A DNA stretch of 12,538 bases, from NCBI RefSeq assembly GCF_035695185.1, contig NZ_DASSES010000121.1, forward strand, positions 1 through 12,538. Direction: 5' to 3'. The notes under the pieces are model-generated. The model was given only the letters and a program-made list of their open reading frames with translations. It was not told where the DNA came from and did no database searches. This document shows positions 6,053 to 12,538 of this stretch, piece by piece (positions within the stretch are counted from its first letter, which is position 1; every line of letters starts with the position of its first letter). This stretch comes from Frateuria_A sp035695185 (GTDB taxonomy: Bacteria; Pseudomonadota; Gammaproteobacteria; Xanthomonadales; Rhodanobacteraceae). The position numbers and the translations under genes were made by a program.

Positions 6053-6955
6053 CTACCAGCTCCCCGAAGAACCGCCGCCGCCGAAGCTGCCACCACCGCC
6101 GCTGAAGCCGCCGCCACTGCCGCCGCCAAAGCCACCGCCGCCGAATCCGCCCCCTCCGAAGCCGCCTCCTCCGAAGCCACCCCAGCCGCCCCAGCCACCA
6201 CGCCCGATCGAGCGGCCGCCGCCGCCGGGCAGCAACATGAAGAGGCCACCGATGATCGCACCGAGCACGGCCGCGCCCAGGCTGGCCGCAACCAGCCACA
6301 ACACGACCCCGGTGATTCCGGCGCCCAGCGGCGTGCGCACGAACAGGTTGGCGCGTCCCAGCAGGTTGCGCAGGAAGAACGCGATGAAGATGCCGATGAA
6401 CAACGCCTGGTGCAAGCCGATTCCGCGGTGCTCGCGTGGCGCGCCCTGCACCGGCGGCGGCAGCGGCTCGCCGTCGATCAGCAGCGTCAGTGCGCCCACG
6501 GCATCGTGGATGCCGCCGTAGTAGTCACCCTCGCGGAATTTCGGGGCGATGTACTCGCGAATGATGCGCGCCGTGGCAGCGTCGGGAATGGCGCCCTCCA
6601 GGCCGTAGCCGACCTCGATGCGCACCCGCCGGTCGTCCTTGGCGACCAGCAGCAGCACGCCGTCGTCGGTGCCCTTGCGGCCGACCTTGTTCTGCTCGGC
6701 CACCGCCAGCGAATAGCTCTCGATGTCCTGCTCGCCGGTGCTGCCGATCATCAGCACGACCAGTTGCGCGCCCTTGCGCTTTTCCAGCGCCACCAGCTCC
6801 GCATCGAGCTGATCGACCTGCTGCGCGCTGAGCGTGCCGGTCAGGTCGGTGGCGTGACGCGTGAGCGTTGGCACCGCCGCGGCCTGCGCGCCCGATGCCG
6901 CCAGGAGCCACAGGCCGAGCAGCAACCACGCCAGCCGCCGCAGGCGAAAGGCCAT
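6053..6955 (-). CDS. YgcG-like TPM domain protein with Gly-rich tail
   Basis: This 300-residue exported protein has a signal peptide (1 to about 26, with a leucine-rich core ending ASGAQA). A TPM domain spans 30-162 (VTLTRHATDLTGTL-like start, TDDGVLLLVAKDDRRVRIEVGYGLEG at 97-121, PDAATARIIREYIAPKFREGDYYGGI at 124-149). Hydrophobic segments lie at about 182-199 and 211-242. A Gly/Phe/Ser-rich tail (244-300) ends SGSW, a typical ending for this family. The start overlaps nothing: the lemA TGA is at 6959-6957 and the ATG at 6955-6953, one base apart, implying coupling. Membrane anchoring by the two hydrophobic segments would place the TPM domain outside the cytoplasm. Biochemical function is unknown. 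Confidence 0.9.
   Translation of the reverse strand: MAFRLRRLAWLLLGLWLLAASGAQAAAVPTLTRHATDLTGTLSAQQVDQLDAELVALEKRKGAQLVVLMIGSTGEQDIESYSLAVAEQNKVGRKGTDDGVLLLVAKDDRRVRIEVGYGLEGAIPDAATARIIREYIAPKFREGDYYGGIHDAVGALTLLIDGEPLPPPVQGAPREHRGIGLHQALFIGIFIAFFLRNLLGRANLFVRTPLGAGITGVVLWLVAASLGAAVLGAIIGGLFMLLPGGGGRSIGRGGWGGWGGFGGGGFGGGGFGGGGFGGGSGGGFSGGGGSFGGGGSSGSW
6116..6175 (-). repeat. In-gene 15-bp repeats encoding FGGGG units
   Basis: Residues 261-280 of the YgcG-like protein repeat a five-residue FGGGG motif about four times, encoded by near-identical 15-bp units. Such a tract can expand or contract by slippage without changing frame. The Gly-rich context extends over residues 244-300. Confidence 0.7.
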
Positions 6956-6956
6956 G

Positions 6957-7580
6957 TCAGTGCGCTGCCGAGCTGGCCGGCGCCGGCGGCTGCGTGCCGA
7001 AGTCCACCGTCGGAGCGGTGGAGATCGCCTTCTCGTTTTCCACGGTGAAGTTGGGCTTGACCTGGTAGCCGAACATCTTCGCCGTGAGGTTGTTGGGGAA
7101 GGTGCGGATCATCGAGTTGTACTGCTGCACCGACTGCACGTAGCGATTGCGCGCGACGGTGATGCGGTTCTCGGTGCCTTCCAGCTGCGCCTGCAGGTTC
7201 TGGAACAGGCCATTGGCCTTCAGGTCGGGATAGCGCTCGCTGACCACCATCAAGCGGGACAGCGCGCTGGACAGCTCGCCCTGCGCCTGCTGGAACTGCT
7301 TGAGCTTCTGCGCGTCGTTGATCATGTCCGGAGTGATCCGCACGCTGCCCACGCGGGCCCGTGCATTGGTCACCTCGGTAAGCACACGCTCTTCGTGCTG
7401 GGCATAACCCTTGACCGTGTTGACCAGGTTCGGCACCAGGTCGGCACGACGCTGGTACTGGTTGAGCACCTCCGACCAGGCGGCCTTCACCGCCTCGTCC
7501 TGGCGCTGGATGGCGTTGTAGCCGCAGCCGCTGAGCAACACGGCGAGCAGCGACAGCACGATCACGCGAAGGGTCTTCAT
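6957..7580 (-). CDS. lemA: LemA family lipoprotein
   Basis: LemA proteins are membrane-tethered helical-bundle proteins of uncertain function, usually encoded beside TPM proteins. This one has 207 residues. The N-terminus has a lipoprotein signal with lipobox LSGC (Cys19), so it should be lipidated by Lgt, whose gene lies downstream. The LemA core is clear: YNAIQRQDEAVKAAWSEVLNQYQRRADLVPNLVNTVKGYAQHE (21-63), LMVVSERYPDLKAN (109-122), LEGTENRITVARNRYVQSVQQYN (133-155) and FPNNLTAKMFGY (160-171). GGAG at 7591-7588, 7 nt upstream, supports the ATG at 7580. It is the first gene of a three-gene operon with both TPM genes. Confidence 0.95.
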   Translation of the reverse strand: MKTLRVIVLSLLAVLLSGCGYNAIQRQDEAVKAAWSEVLNQYQRRADLVPNLVNTVKGYAQHEERVLTEVTNARARVGSVRITPDMINDAQKLKQFQQAQGELSSALSRLMVVSERYPDLKANGLFQNLQAQLEGTENRITVARNRYVQSVQQYNSMIRTFPNNLTAKMFGYQVKPNFTVENEKAISTAPTVDFGTQPPAPASSAAH

Positions 7581-7607
7581 GGCGGCACTCCGGATGGCGG
7601 GATCACC

Positions 7608-7637
7608 AGCGTAGGCGCACGCTCAGGCCAGCGTCAA
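7608..7637 (-). promoter_or_regulatory. Candidate sigma-70 promoter of the lemA operon
   Basis: The minus strand carries TTGACG at 7637-7632 (five of six matches to -35), an 18-bp spacer, and TACGCT at 7613-7608 (weak -10). The predicted start near 7601 gives a leader of about 20 nt that contains the GGAG ribosome binding site. The geometry is good; the -10 is the weak part. Confidence 0.45.
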
Positions 7638-7643
7638 CGAACC

Positions 7644-7658
7644 GGAGGACCTGCCTCC
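7644..7658 (-). terminator. Hairpin downstream of dgkA
   Basis: GGAGG (7644-7648) and CCTCC (7654-7658) pair around a 5-nt loop in the dgkA-lemA gap. Read on the minus strand it lies about 50 nt past the dgkA stop and just before the lemA -35. No T-tract follows, so the terminator call is weak. Confidence 0.25.
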
Positions 7659-7708
7659 TCGCGGCCTGCCGTGGGCTTCGCCGCGACATCGGGTGGCCCG
7701 GTTCCGGC

Positions 7709-8095
7709 CTAGGTGCCCAGGATCGCAGGCAGCCGGGGACCGACGACCAGCGCCCAGCTCAACGCCATGAAAACCAGCAGGACGAAGACCGACGCCGAGC
7801 CCATGTCCTTGGCGCGCCCGGCAAGTTCGTGGAACTCGGGGCTGACCTTGTCCACCACCGCCTCGATCGCCGAGTTGAGCAACTCGGCCGAAAGCACCAG
7901 GAACATCGGCAACACCAACGCCAGCTTCTCCAGCGCGCCCTCGCCCAGGTAGAGCCCCAGCGGGATCACCACCACGGCCAGGCAGACCTCGAAGCGGAAC
8001 GACGCCTCGTGACGCCAGCCCGCGCGCAACCCCTTCATCGACCAGCGCAGTGCGTTCCAGAGTTGCCGCGGTCCGCGGAAGCCTTCGGCGGCCAT
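7709..8095 (-). CDS. dgkA: Diacylglycerol kinase (prokaryotic, DgkA type)
   Basis: DgkA is a small trimeric inner-membrane kinase that phosphorylates diacylglycerol to phosphatidate with ATP. At 128 residues it is close to the E. coli length (about 122). It has the family core EASFRFE (30-36), three hydrophobic helices at about 37-50, 55-73 and 102-118, and the signature ELLNSAIEAVVDKV (71-84) followed by HELAGRAKDMGSA (89-101). Active-site counterparts Glu30, Glu71, Asn74, Glu78 and Lys96 are all present. An AAGGA-like site lies 11 nt before the ATG, somewhat far. It is separated from lemA by 128 bp containing the lemA promoter, so it is probably its own unit. Confidence 0.96.
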   Translation of the reverse strand: MAAEGFRGPRQLWNALRWSMKGLRAGWRHEASFRFEVCLAVVVIPLGLYLGEGALEKLALVLPMFLVLSAELLNSAIEAVVDKVSPEFHELAGRAKDMGSASVFVLLVFMALSWALVVGPRLPAILGT

Positions 8096-8346
8096 GGTCT
8101 CAGCCGTCCTTCCGCAAGGTAGCGAAGGCGCAGGGCTGCGGGGACGGGGCTGTCGACATGGGCGGCTACTCGCGATCGGCCGGCGGCAAGCGCGCCATCA
8201 TGCCACAGCCCCCGTTGCGGGACGGCATGCCGCAGTGCAGCGTTACGCGCCGGACGGATGGGTTACCCTCGGGTGGTTGTAGCCCGGTTCAGGGTTGCAG
8301 AGCAGGCCGCGCCGCGGCCGTCAGTGTTCATCCGCTCGGAAATTCC
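8096..8346. other. Divergent dgkA/POT intergenic region
   Basis: This 251-bp region must hold promoters for both flanking genes. I see no convincing -35/-10 pair. TACCCT at 8264-8269 is a weak -10 candidate for the transporter. A perfect 10-bp palindrome, CGGCATGCCG, sits at 8223-8232. No gene is supported. Confidence 0.4.
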
Positions 8347-9903
8347 ATGGCAATCCAGAATCCACCCGTATCGCAAACGCGATCCTTCAGCACCGTGTTC
8401 CTGATCGAAATGTGGGAGCGCTTCGGCTTCTACGGCATGCAGGTGCTGATGGTTACCTACATGATGAAGAAGCTCGGCTTCATCGACACCCACGCCAACC
8501 TGGTGTGGGGCGCCGCGGCCGCGCTGATCTACGCCACGCCCGCCATCGGCGGCTGGGTCGGCGACAAGCTGATCGGTACCCGCCGCACCATGCTGACCGG
8601 TGCGGTGGTGCTCGGGCTGGGCTACGCGATGCTGTGGATTCCCACCGACAATGCCTACCTGCTGTACGTGGCGCTCGGCGTGATCATCGTCGGCAACGGC
8701 TTCTTCAAGCCCAACGCCGGCAACCTCGTGCGCAAGATCTACGAAGGCGACGACACCAAGATCGATAGCGCCTTCACGATCTACTACATGGCGGTGAACG
8801 TCGGTTCGATGATCTCGATGACGCTCACGCCGTGGGTGCGCGACTACGTCGGCGAGCGCTACGGCGACGCCTGGGGCTGGCACACCGCCTTCGGCATCTG
8901 TGCCATCGGCCTGTTGCTGGGCCTGATCAACTACGTCCTGATGAGCCGCACGCTGCGCCACATCGGCTCGGCTCCCGACCAGAGGCCGTTCAACCTTGCC
9001 CGCTTCGGCGCGGTGATCCTGGCCGCCATCGGCATGGTGTTCGTGTCGGCCTTCATCCTGCAGAGCCAGACGGTGGCGCGGGTCTGCGTGTATGCCGCGG
9101 GCGTGGTCATCCTCGGCATCTTCATCCACCTGATCCGCTCCAGCGAACGCAGCGAGCGCGCCGGCCTGGTGGCCGCACTGGTGCTGACGGTGCAGACCAT
9201 CTTCTTCTTCATCTTCTACCAGCAGATGTCCACCTCGCTGAACCTGTTCGCGCAGCACAACGTGAACCTGGACTTCAGCGTGTTCGGCCTGCACCTGTTC
9301 ACGTGGATCCCGGAGCAGTACCAGAACCTCAACGCCATCTGGATCGTGCTGCTCAGCCCCGTGCTGGTGTTCATCTACAACTCGCTGGGCCGCCTGGGCA
9401 AGGACCCGTCCGTGGCCGCCAAGTTCGCCTGGGGCTTTGCAGCGGTCGCCGCCGGCTTCTTCATCTACGGCGTGGGTGCGCACTGGGCGGTCGCCGGCCA
9501 GGTGTCCTCCTGGACCATGGTCTGGGGCTATGGCCTGTATTCGCTGGGCGAGCTGCTGGTGTCCGGCCTCGGCCTGGCCATGATCGCCCGCTACGTGCCG
9601 GCCCGCATGGGTGGCTTCATGATGGGCGCCTACTACGTCGCCTCGGGCATCTCGCAGTACCTGGGCAGCGTGGTGGCCAACTTCGCGCACATTCCCGAAG
9701 GCCTCACCGATCCGGTGCAGTCGCTGCAGATCTATACCAGCCTGTTCACCAAGCTCGGCTGGGTGGGCGTCGGCTGCACGGCGATCGCCGTGGCGGTGCT
9801 GCCGCTGATGAAGAAGCTCTCCAACAGCCACGCCGAGCACGCCGCCGCGGCCGATCCGCTGCCGCCGGTGCGCAGCGAGGAAGGCTGGGAACTGCCGGGC
9901 TGA
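8347..9903 (+). CDS. POT/PTR-family proton-dependent peptide transporter
   Basis: This 518-residue inner-membrane protein belongs to the POT (PTR2, DtpA-like) branch of the major facilitator superfamily, which imports di- and tripeptides with protons. The proton-coupling motif ExxER is seen as EMWERFGFYG (21-30). The PTR2 signatures GNGFFKPNAGNLV and FTIYYMAVNVGSM follow in order. About 14 hydrophobic segments are visible, the usual number for bacterial POTs. The frame is open upstream to about 8050, but that stretch is low-complexity and overlaps dgkA; the ATG at 8347 (MAIQNPPVSQTRSFSTVFLIEMWERF) matches the family N-terminus. Only a weak GGAA (8338-8341) serves as ribosome binding site. Peptide specificity cannot be stated. 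Confidence 0.95.
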   Translation: MAIQNPPVSQTRSFSTVFLIEMWERFGFYGMQVLMVTYMMKKLGFIDTHANLVWGAAAALIYATPAIGGWVGDKLIGTRRTMLTGAVVLGLGYAMLWIPTDNAYLLYVALGVIIVGNGFFKPNAGNLVRKIYEGDDTKIDSAFTIYYMAVNVGSMISMTLTPWVRDYVGERYGDAWGWHTAFGICAIGLLLGLINYVLMSRTLRHIGSAPDQRPFNLARFGAVILAAIGMVFVSAFILQSQTVARVCVYAAGVVILGIFIHLIRSSERSERAGLVAALVLTVQTIFFFIFYQQMSTSLNLFAQHNVNLDFSVFGLHLFTWIPEQYQNLNAIWIVLLSPVLVFIYNSLGRLGKDPSVAAKFAWGFAAVAAGFFIYGVGAHWAVAGQVSSWTMVWGYGLYSLGELLVSGLGLAMIARYVPARMGGFMMGAYYVASGISQYLGSVVANFAHIPEGLTDPVQSLQIYTSLFTKLGWVGVGCTAIAVAVLPLMKKLSNSHAEHAAAADPLPPVRSEEGWELPG

Positions 9904-9910
9904 CCCCCAC

Positions 9911-9941
9911 GGCGCCGCGGACCACCGCGGCGCCTTTCCTT
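9911..9941 (+). terminator. Intrinsic-type terminator after the POT gene
   Basis: Arms GGCGCCGCGG (9911-9920) and CCGCGGCGCC (9925-9934) form a perfect 10-bp stem with ACCA loop, followed by TTTCCTT (9935-9941). It begins 7 bp after the transporter stop and ends only 5 bp before the regB ATG, so it could also act as an attenuator for regB. Confidence 0.7.
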
Positions 9942-9946
9942 GCGCC

Positions 9947-11215
9947 ATGCCACACCGGCACGCCAGCCGCCGCATCGGTCCCTTCGCGCTCACGCGCACG
10001 CTTGCCTGGTTGCGCCTTTGCGCGATCGCCGGACAAAGCGTGGCGGTGCTGGTCTGCGCGCTGTGGATGCACCTGGCCATTCCGCTGCTGCCACTGCTGA
10101 CCGGCATCGGCGCACTGGCGGTATTCGCCGTGTTCGCCGCCTGGCGGCTCGGCCAGCCCTGGCCGGTGCGCGAGTGGGAAACCATCCTGCACGTCGCGAT
10201 CGACACGCTGGTGCTCGGCTACCTGCTCTACTTCACCGGCGGCGCCAGCAATCCGTTCGTGACCCTGCTGCTGGTGCCGATCGCGCTGGCCGCGGCCGCG
10301 CTGTCGGTGCCTGCGGTCCTGGCCGTGGCCGCGCTGGCCGGCGTCGCCTACCTCTTGCTGCTCTATCGCTACGTGCCGCTGCCGCTGCCGATGCAGGGCG
10401 GCGGGTTTCCCCTGCACATCCTCGGCATGGGCGTGAACTTCGTGATCATGGCGCTGCTGCTGGGGTTCTTCATCAACCGGCTGGCCAGCGCGCTGCGCGC
10501 GCAGCAGTTGGAAGTGCAGCGGGTGCGCGAACGCGCACTGCGTGATGAGGGCATCCTTGCGATTGCCACCCAGGCCGCCGGCGCCGCGCACGAACTGAAC
10601 ACGCCACTGGCGACCATGCGCACGCTGCTGCCCGAGCTGCGCCGCGAGCATGCCCAGGATGCCTTGCTAGAAGAGGACCTCGCACTGTTGCAGGAGCAGG
10701 TCGACCGTTGCCGCACCATCCTCCGCGAGATGGTGGCCTTCGGCCAGGCGCAACTGTCGCAGGAGGCCGAGCGGATGACGGTGCAGGCGTTCGTGCACGG
10801 CTGCCTGGAGCGCTTCCAGTTGCTGCGCCCCGAGGCCGAACTAACGCTCGACCTGCCCGACGCCGCCGCCGGGCGTGTGTTGCGCGTCCCGGCGGGCCTG
10901 CGCCATGCGCTGATCAACCTGCTGAACAACGCGGCCGATGCCTCCAGGTCCTCCGGCTCCGACGAGGTCGAGCTGCATATCCGCTGCGAGCATGGGTGGC
11001 TGGAGCTGGCGGTGCGCGACCAGGGCCCGGGTTTCGACAGCGCCGCCGAACTGGGTGAACTTGGCCGCACTGGCAAGCAGGGCGGGCTTGGACTGGGCCT
11101 GGCGCTGGCCGAAGCCACCGCCGAGCGCCTCGACGGCGAGCTGACCGCAAACAATACCGGGCGAGGTGCGCAAGTGCGCCTGCGCCTGCCGCTGGCGGTG
11201 ATCGGCGCGGGCTGA
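9947..11215 (+). CDS. regB: RegB/PrrB/ActS-family redox-sensing histidine kinase
   Basis: RegB kinases sense quinone redox state at the inner membrane and phosphorylate RegA. This 422-residue protein has about six membrane segments in residues 20-178. The loop GGASNPF (98-104) matches the RegB quinone-binding motif GGxxNPF. The H-box is GAAHELNTPLATM (212-224) with phospho-acceptor His215. Cys255 in QVDRCRTIL matches the redox-active cysteine of RegB. N box (NLLNNAADAS, 324-333), G1 (DQGPGF, 358-363) and G2 (GGLGLGLA, 379-386) complete an intact ATPase domain. The ATG at 9947 has no Shine-Dalgarno, but the domain leaves little room for a later start. regA follows after 61 bp. The senC/prrC gene often found with regB is not here. 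Confidence 0.92.
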   Translation: MPHRHASRRIGPFALTRTLAWLRLCAIAGQSVAVLVCALWMHLAIPLLPLLTGIGALAVFAVFAAWRLGQPWPVREWETILHVAIDTLVLGYLLYFTGGASNPFVTLLLVPIALAAAALSVPAVLAVAALAGVAYLLLLYRYVPLPLPMQGGGFPLHILGMGVNFVIMALLLGFFINRLASALRAQQLEVQRVRERALRDEGILAIATQAAGAAHELNTPLATMRTLLPELRREHAQDALLEEDLALLQEQVDRCRTILREMVAFGQAQLSQEAERMTVQAFVHGCLERFQLLRPEAELTLDLPDAAAGRVLRVPAGLRHALINLLNNAADASRSSGSDEVELHIRCEHGWLELAVRDQGPGFDSAAELGELGRTGKQGGLGLGLALAEATAERLDGELTANNTGRGAQVRLRLPLAVIGAG

Positions 11216-11276
11216 ACGCGTGCAACCGCGGCGCGCTCGGGCAAGAATGTCGCTTCCGCCTCCGACACCATGCCCC

Positions 11277-11855
11277 ATGACCGACGCCAACGCTCCCCGC
11301 CAGCTCCTGATCGTCGACGACGACGCCACCTTCGTCCGCGTGCTGTCGCGCGCATTGGGCTCGCGCGGCTTCGAGGCGATCGGTGCCACCCGCGCCGACG
11401 AGGCACGCATCCTGGCCCGCCGCCACCAGCCCCGCTATTGCGTGCTGGATCTCAAGCTGGGCGAGGAGAACGGACTGAAGCTGATCTCCGACTTGCACGC
11501 GCTGGTGCCGGAAATGCGCATCCTGCTGCTGACCGGCTACGCCTCCATCGCCACCGCCGTGGAAGCGATCAAGCGCGGTGCGCACGACTATCTGGCCAAG
11601 CCGGTCGATGCGGACGCGGTAGTGCGCGCATTGCTCGAGGGCGAAGGCCCGTCGGCCATCGATGACGAGCCGCCGGAAGCTCCCGAGGCGCCGCTCGCCC
11701 TGCGTCGGCTGGAGTGGGAACACATCCAGCGCGTGCTCACCGAGTGCGATGGAAACATCTCCGAAACCGCCCGGCGCCTGGGCATGCATCGCCGCACGCT
11801 GCAGCGCAAGCTGAGCAAGCATCCGGTGCGCGAGCGTCCCGACGCAGGCGACTGA
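11277..11855 (+). CDS. regA: RegA/PrrA/ActR-family response regulator
   Basis: RegA is the DNA-binding partner of RegB, a global redox regulator of respiration and related pathways in proteobacteria. The protein has 192 residues. The receiver domain (8 to about 120) has the acidic pocket DDD (14-16), phospho-acceptor Asp58 in CVLDLKLG, Thr86 and Lys108. A proline hinge (PPEAPEAP, 132-139) leads to a Fis-type helix-turn-helix (EWEHIQRVLTECDGNISETARRLGMHRRTLQRKL, 146-179), nearly invariant in RegA proteins. I chose the ATG at 11277; an in-frame ATG at 11247 would add a proline-rich extension with no homology. Neither has a Shine-Dalgarno. AAGAAT at 11243-11248 may be a weak -10, allowing expression apart from regB. 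Confidence 0.94.
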   Translation: MTDANAPRQLLIVDDDATFVRVLSRALGSRGFEAIGATRADEARILARRHQPRYCVLDLKLGEENGLKLISDLHALVPEMRILLLTGYASIATAVEAIKRGAHDYLAKPVDADAVVRALLEGEGPSAIDDEPPEAPEAPLALRRLEWEHIQRVLTECDGNISETARRLGMHRRTLQRKLSKHPVRERPDAGD

Positions 11856-12357
11856 CCGCCCGTCCGCCACGGGGGCTCCACCGCCTGCCGCGGCACCTGT
11901 AGCCGTCGTCGGTGGAGTGCACGCTGGCGGGAAACCACACGGCGGTCGCCGGCTTCGGTTCCCTGGAACCGCTGGCTACGGTCGACATCGCCGCCCTCCT
12001 CGCAGCGCCTGCGCAGGAGGAGATCCAGTGCAAGAGCCGTGAACTGCGCCGACCGGGCAGGTCCTGGCGCGACGGCGCATGTCCCTTTCCGGGGATGTCG
12101 AATCCGTACCTTTGGGCGACCCAAGACAGGGCGCAGTGCGCAGCCATGGGAGAACGCCTGCAGGATGCCGGGAGGGCCGCCTGATCCATGCGCGCCTGAG
12201 CCCTCGAAAAGAAGCAAGCGACGCACTGACGGCGAAGCCGTTGGTCACGCTGTGGCACTGTTCCGCGCAGCAGCCGCGGCAAAAGATGATGGGCGACTCC
12301 AAACGGACCGGCGAATCGTCAAATACCGCCGGGTCGTCGCGCCGGCCGGATGGCGAG
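11856..12357. other. 500-bp region without a convincing gene, rich in hairpins
   Basis: Between regA and the tRNA-Ser palindrome I find no recognisable protein. A GTG-started frame at 11912-12184 (90 codons) and a minus-strand frame at 12362-11976 (128 codons) overlap each other and have no domain, ribosome binding site or family I recognise. The left part carries a run of short perfect hairpins (listed separately). The right part (about 12200-12340) is less GC-rich and shows no structure of note. Confidence 0.5.
11876..12170. repeat. Array of consecutive hairpins (candidate structured RNA or intergenic repeat)
   Basis: Inverted repeats follow one another. CTCCACCG (11876-11883) pairs CGGTGGAG (11910-11917). 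GGCGG (11941-11945) pairs CCGCC (11991-11995) around CGGTTCC/GGAACCG (11956-11971). CCTCCT-CGCA (11995-12004) pairs TGCG-C-AGGAGG (12010-12020) with a one-base bulge; it shares base 11995 with the previous outer stem. GCGCC-GACC (12046-12054) pairs GGTC-CT-GGCGC (12060-12070). TTTGGG (12111-12116) pairs CCCAAG (12120-12125). GCGC pairs around AGT near 12131. Strand and function are undetermined. Confidence 0.4.
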
Positions 12358-12403
12358 GCCATATACGCGAAGCGCCCCGAACGGGGCGCTTCGCGTATAT
12401 GGC
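12358..12403 (-). terminator. 21-bp perfect hairpin at the tRNA-Ser 3' end
   Basis: The arms 12358-12378 and 12383-12403 are perfect reverse complements (21 bp) around a 4-nt GAAC loop; the core arm is ATATACGCGAAGCGCCCC. On the minus strand this immediately follows and includes the last four bases (GCCA) of tRNA-Ser. A transcription terminator or trailer is likely, although no T-tract follows the stem. Confidence 0.6.
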
Positions 12404-12492
12404 GGAGAGAGAGGGATTCGAACCCTCGATAAGGCTTTTGACCCTATACTCCCTTAGCAGGGGAGCCCCTTCGGCCTCTCGGGCATCTCTCC
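12400..12492 (-). tRNA. tRNA-Ser (anticodon GCU)
   Basis: The minus strand folds into a class II tRNA of 93 nt. The acceptor pairs GGAGAGA (12492-12486) with TCTCTCC (12410-12404), followed by G73 (12403) and an encoded CCA (12402-12400). The T-arm is GAGGG-TTCGAAT-CCCTC. The anticodon stem is CTCCC/GGGAG with loop CTGCTAA, placing anticodon GCT at 12458-12456. A long variable arm (TAGGG/CCTTA) identifies serine. It reads AGC/AGU codons. Upstream, TATCCT at 12529-12524 is a weak -10 candidate, and a TCCGCG/CGCGGA hairpin sits at 12501-12516. Confidence 0.96.
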
Positions 12493-12538
12493 GGATGTGT
12501 TCCGCGCTTCCGCGGAGCCGGCAAGGATACCGGCCGAC

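Noticed and set aside
4470..6299. Extended frame upstream of lgt that would give a 609-residue protein
   Set aside because: The first half is low-complexity Arg/Gly/Pro sequence overlapping two TPM genes; family homology begins at the ATG at 5348.
8223..8232. CGGCATGCCG palindrome in the dgkA/POT gap
   Set aside because: A 10-bp palindrome of common GC-rich composition, with no known operator match and no positional support.
8263..10206. 647-codon minus-strand open frame across the POT gene
   Set aside because: Its composition is typical antisense (His, Gln, Asp, Arg rich), it has no recognisable fold, and it overlaps a clear transporter gene.
11912..12184. 90-codon GTG-started frame between regA and tRNA-Ser
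   Set aside because: Third-position GC is fairly high, but there is no ribosome binding site or recognisable domain, and it coincides with the hairpin array. I keep it only as a point to check.
12079..12432. Plus-strand frame ending ERDSNPR
   Set aside because: The C-terminus is the well-known artefact of translating the antisense of a tRNA T-arm; the frame runs through the hairpin and into tRNA-Ser.
1..12538. CRISPR array, insertion sequence, prophage or defence system
   Set aside because: I found no direct-repeat/spacer pattern, transposase, integrase or nuclease gene; the content is ordinary core genome.

Overview
The window is a GC-rich, gene-dense chromosomal segment that looks like a gammaproteobacterium of the order Xanthomonadales, most likely a Rhodanobacter/Dyella-like organism. 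This placement is an inference. It rests on the protein character (L35, LemA/TPM operon, RegB/RegA pair), the strong third-position GC bias, weak or missing Shine-Dalgarno sites at many starts, and TAnAnT/TAnACT-type -10 boxes. The content is mostly housekeeping. I see no insertion sequence, prophage, CRISPR array or defence island.

Layout, left to right. (1) 1-420: rpmI (bL35) on the minus strand, with its stop codon just outside the window, behind its own TATAAT box and a hairpin-rich leader. The expected upstream infC is absent. (2) 420-2431, plus strand: HMG-CoA lyase (mvaB) and two consecutive GNAT acetyltransferases, the second of the phosphinothricin acetyltransferase type. (3) 2449-3243, minus: thymidylate synthase thyA, converging on the GNATs. 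(4) 3244-3371: a divergent control region with a CRP/Clp-like dyad. (5) 3372-4379, plus: a GYF_2-AIM24 fusion protein, followed by a large REP/BIME-like palindrome. (6) 4470-8095, minus: lgt; then an operon read lemA, YgcG-like TPM protein, second TPM protein with coupled starts; then dgkA. (7) 8347-9903, plus: a POT-family peptide transporter ended by a terminator-like hairpin. (8) 9947-11855, plus: a complete redox-sensing RegB/RegA two-component pair. (9) 11856-12357: 500 bp with no convincing gene but a dense run of hairpins. (10) 12400-12492, minus: tRNA-Ser(GCU), whose encoded CCA end lies inside a perfect 21-bp inverted repeat.

Functional links. Lgt, DgkA and the LemA lipoprotein all concern the envelope: Lgt lipidates lipobox cysteines such as Cys19 of LemA, and DgkA recycles diacylglycerol. 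LemA and the two TPM proteins are a recurrent bacterial trio of unclear function. RegB senses redox state and phosphorylates RegA, a global regulator of respiratory and energy genes in other proteobacteria. Its targets here cannot be read from the window.

The least explained sequence is non-coding: the hairpin array at 11876-12170, the tRNA-Ser trailer palindrome, the rpmI leader, the hairpin abutting the regB start and the REP-like element at 4391-4448. I found no clear new multi-gene system.
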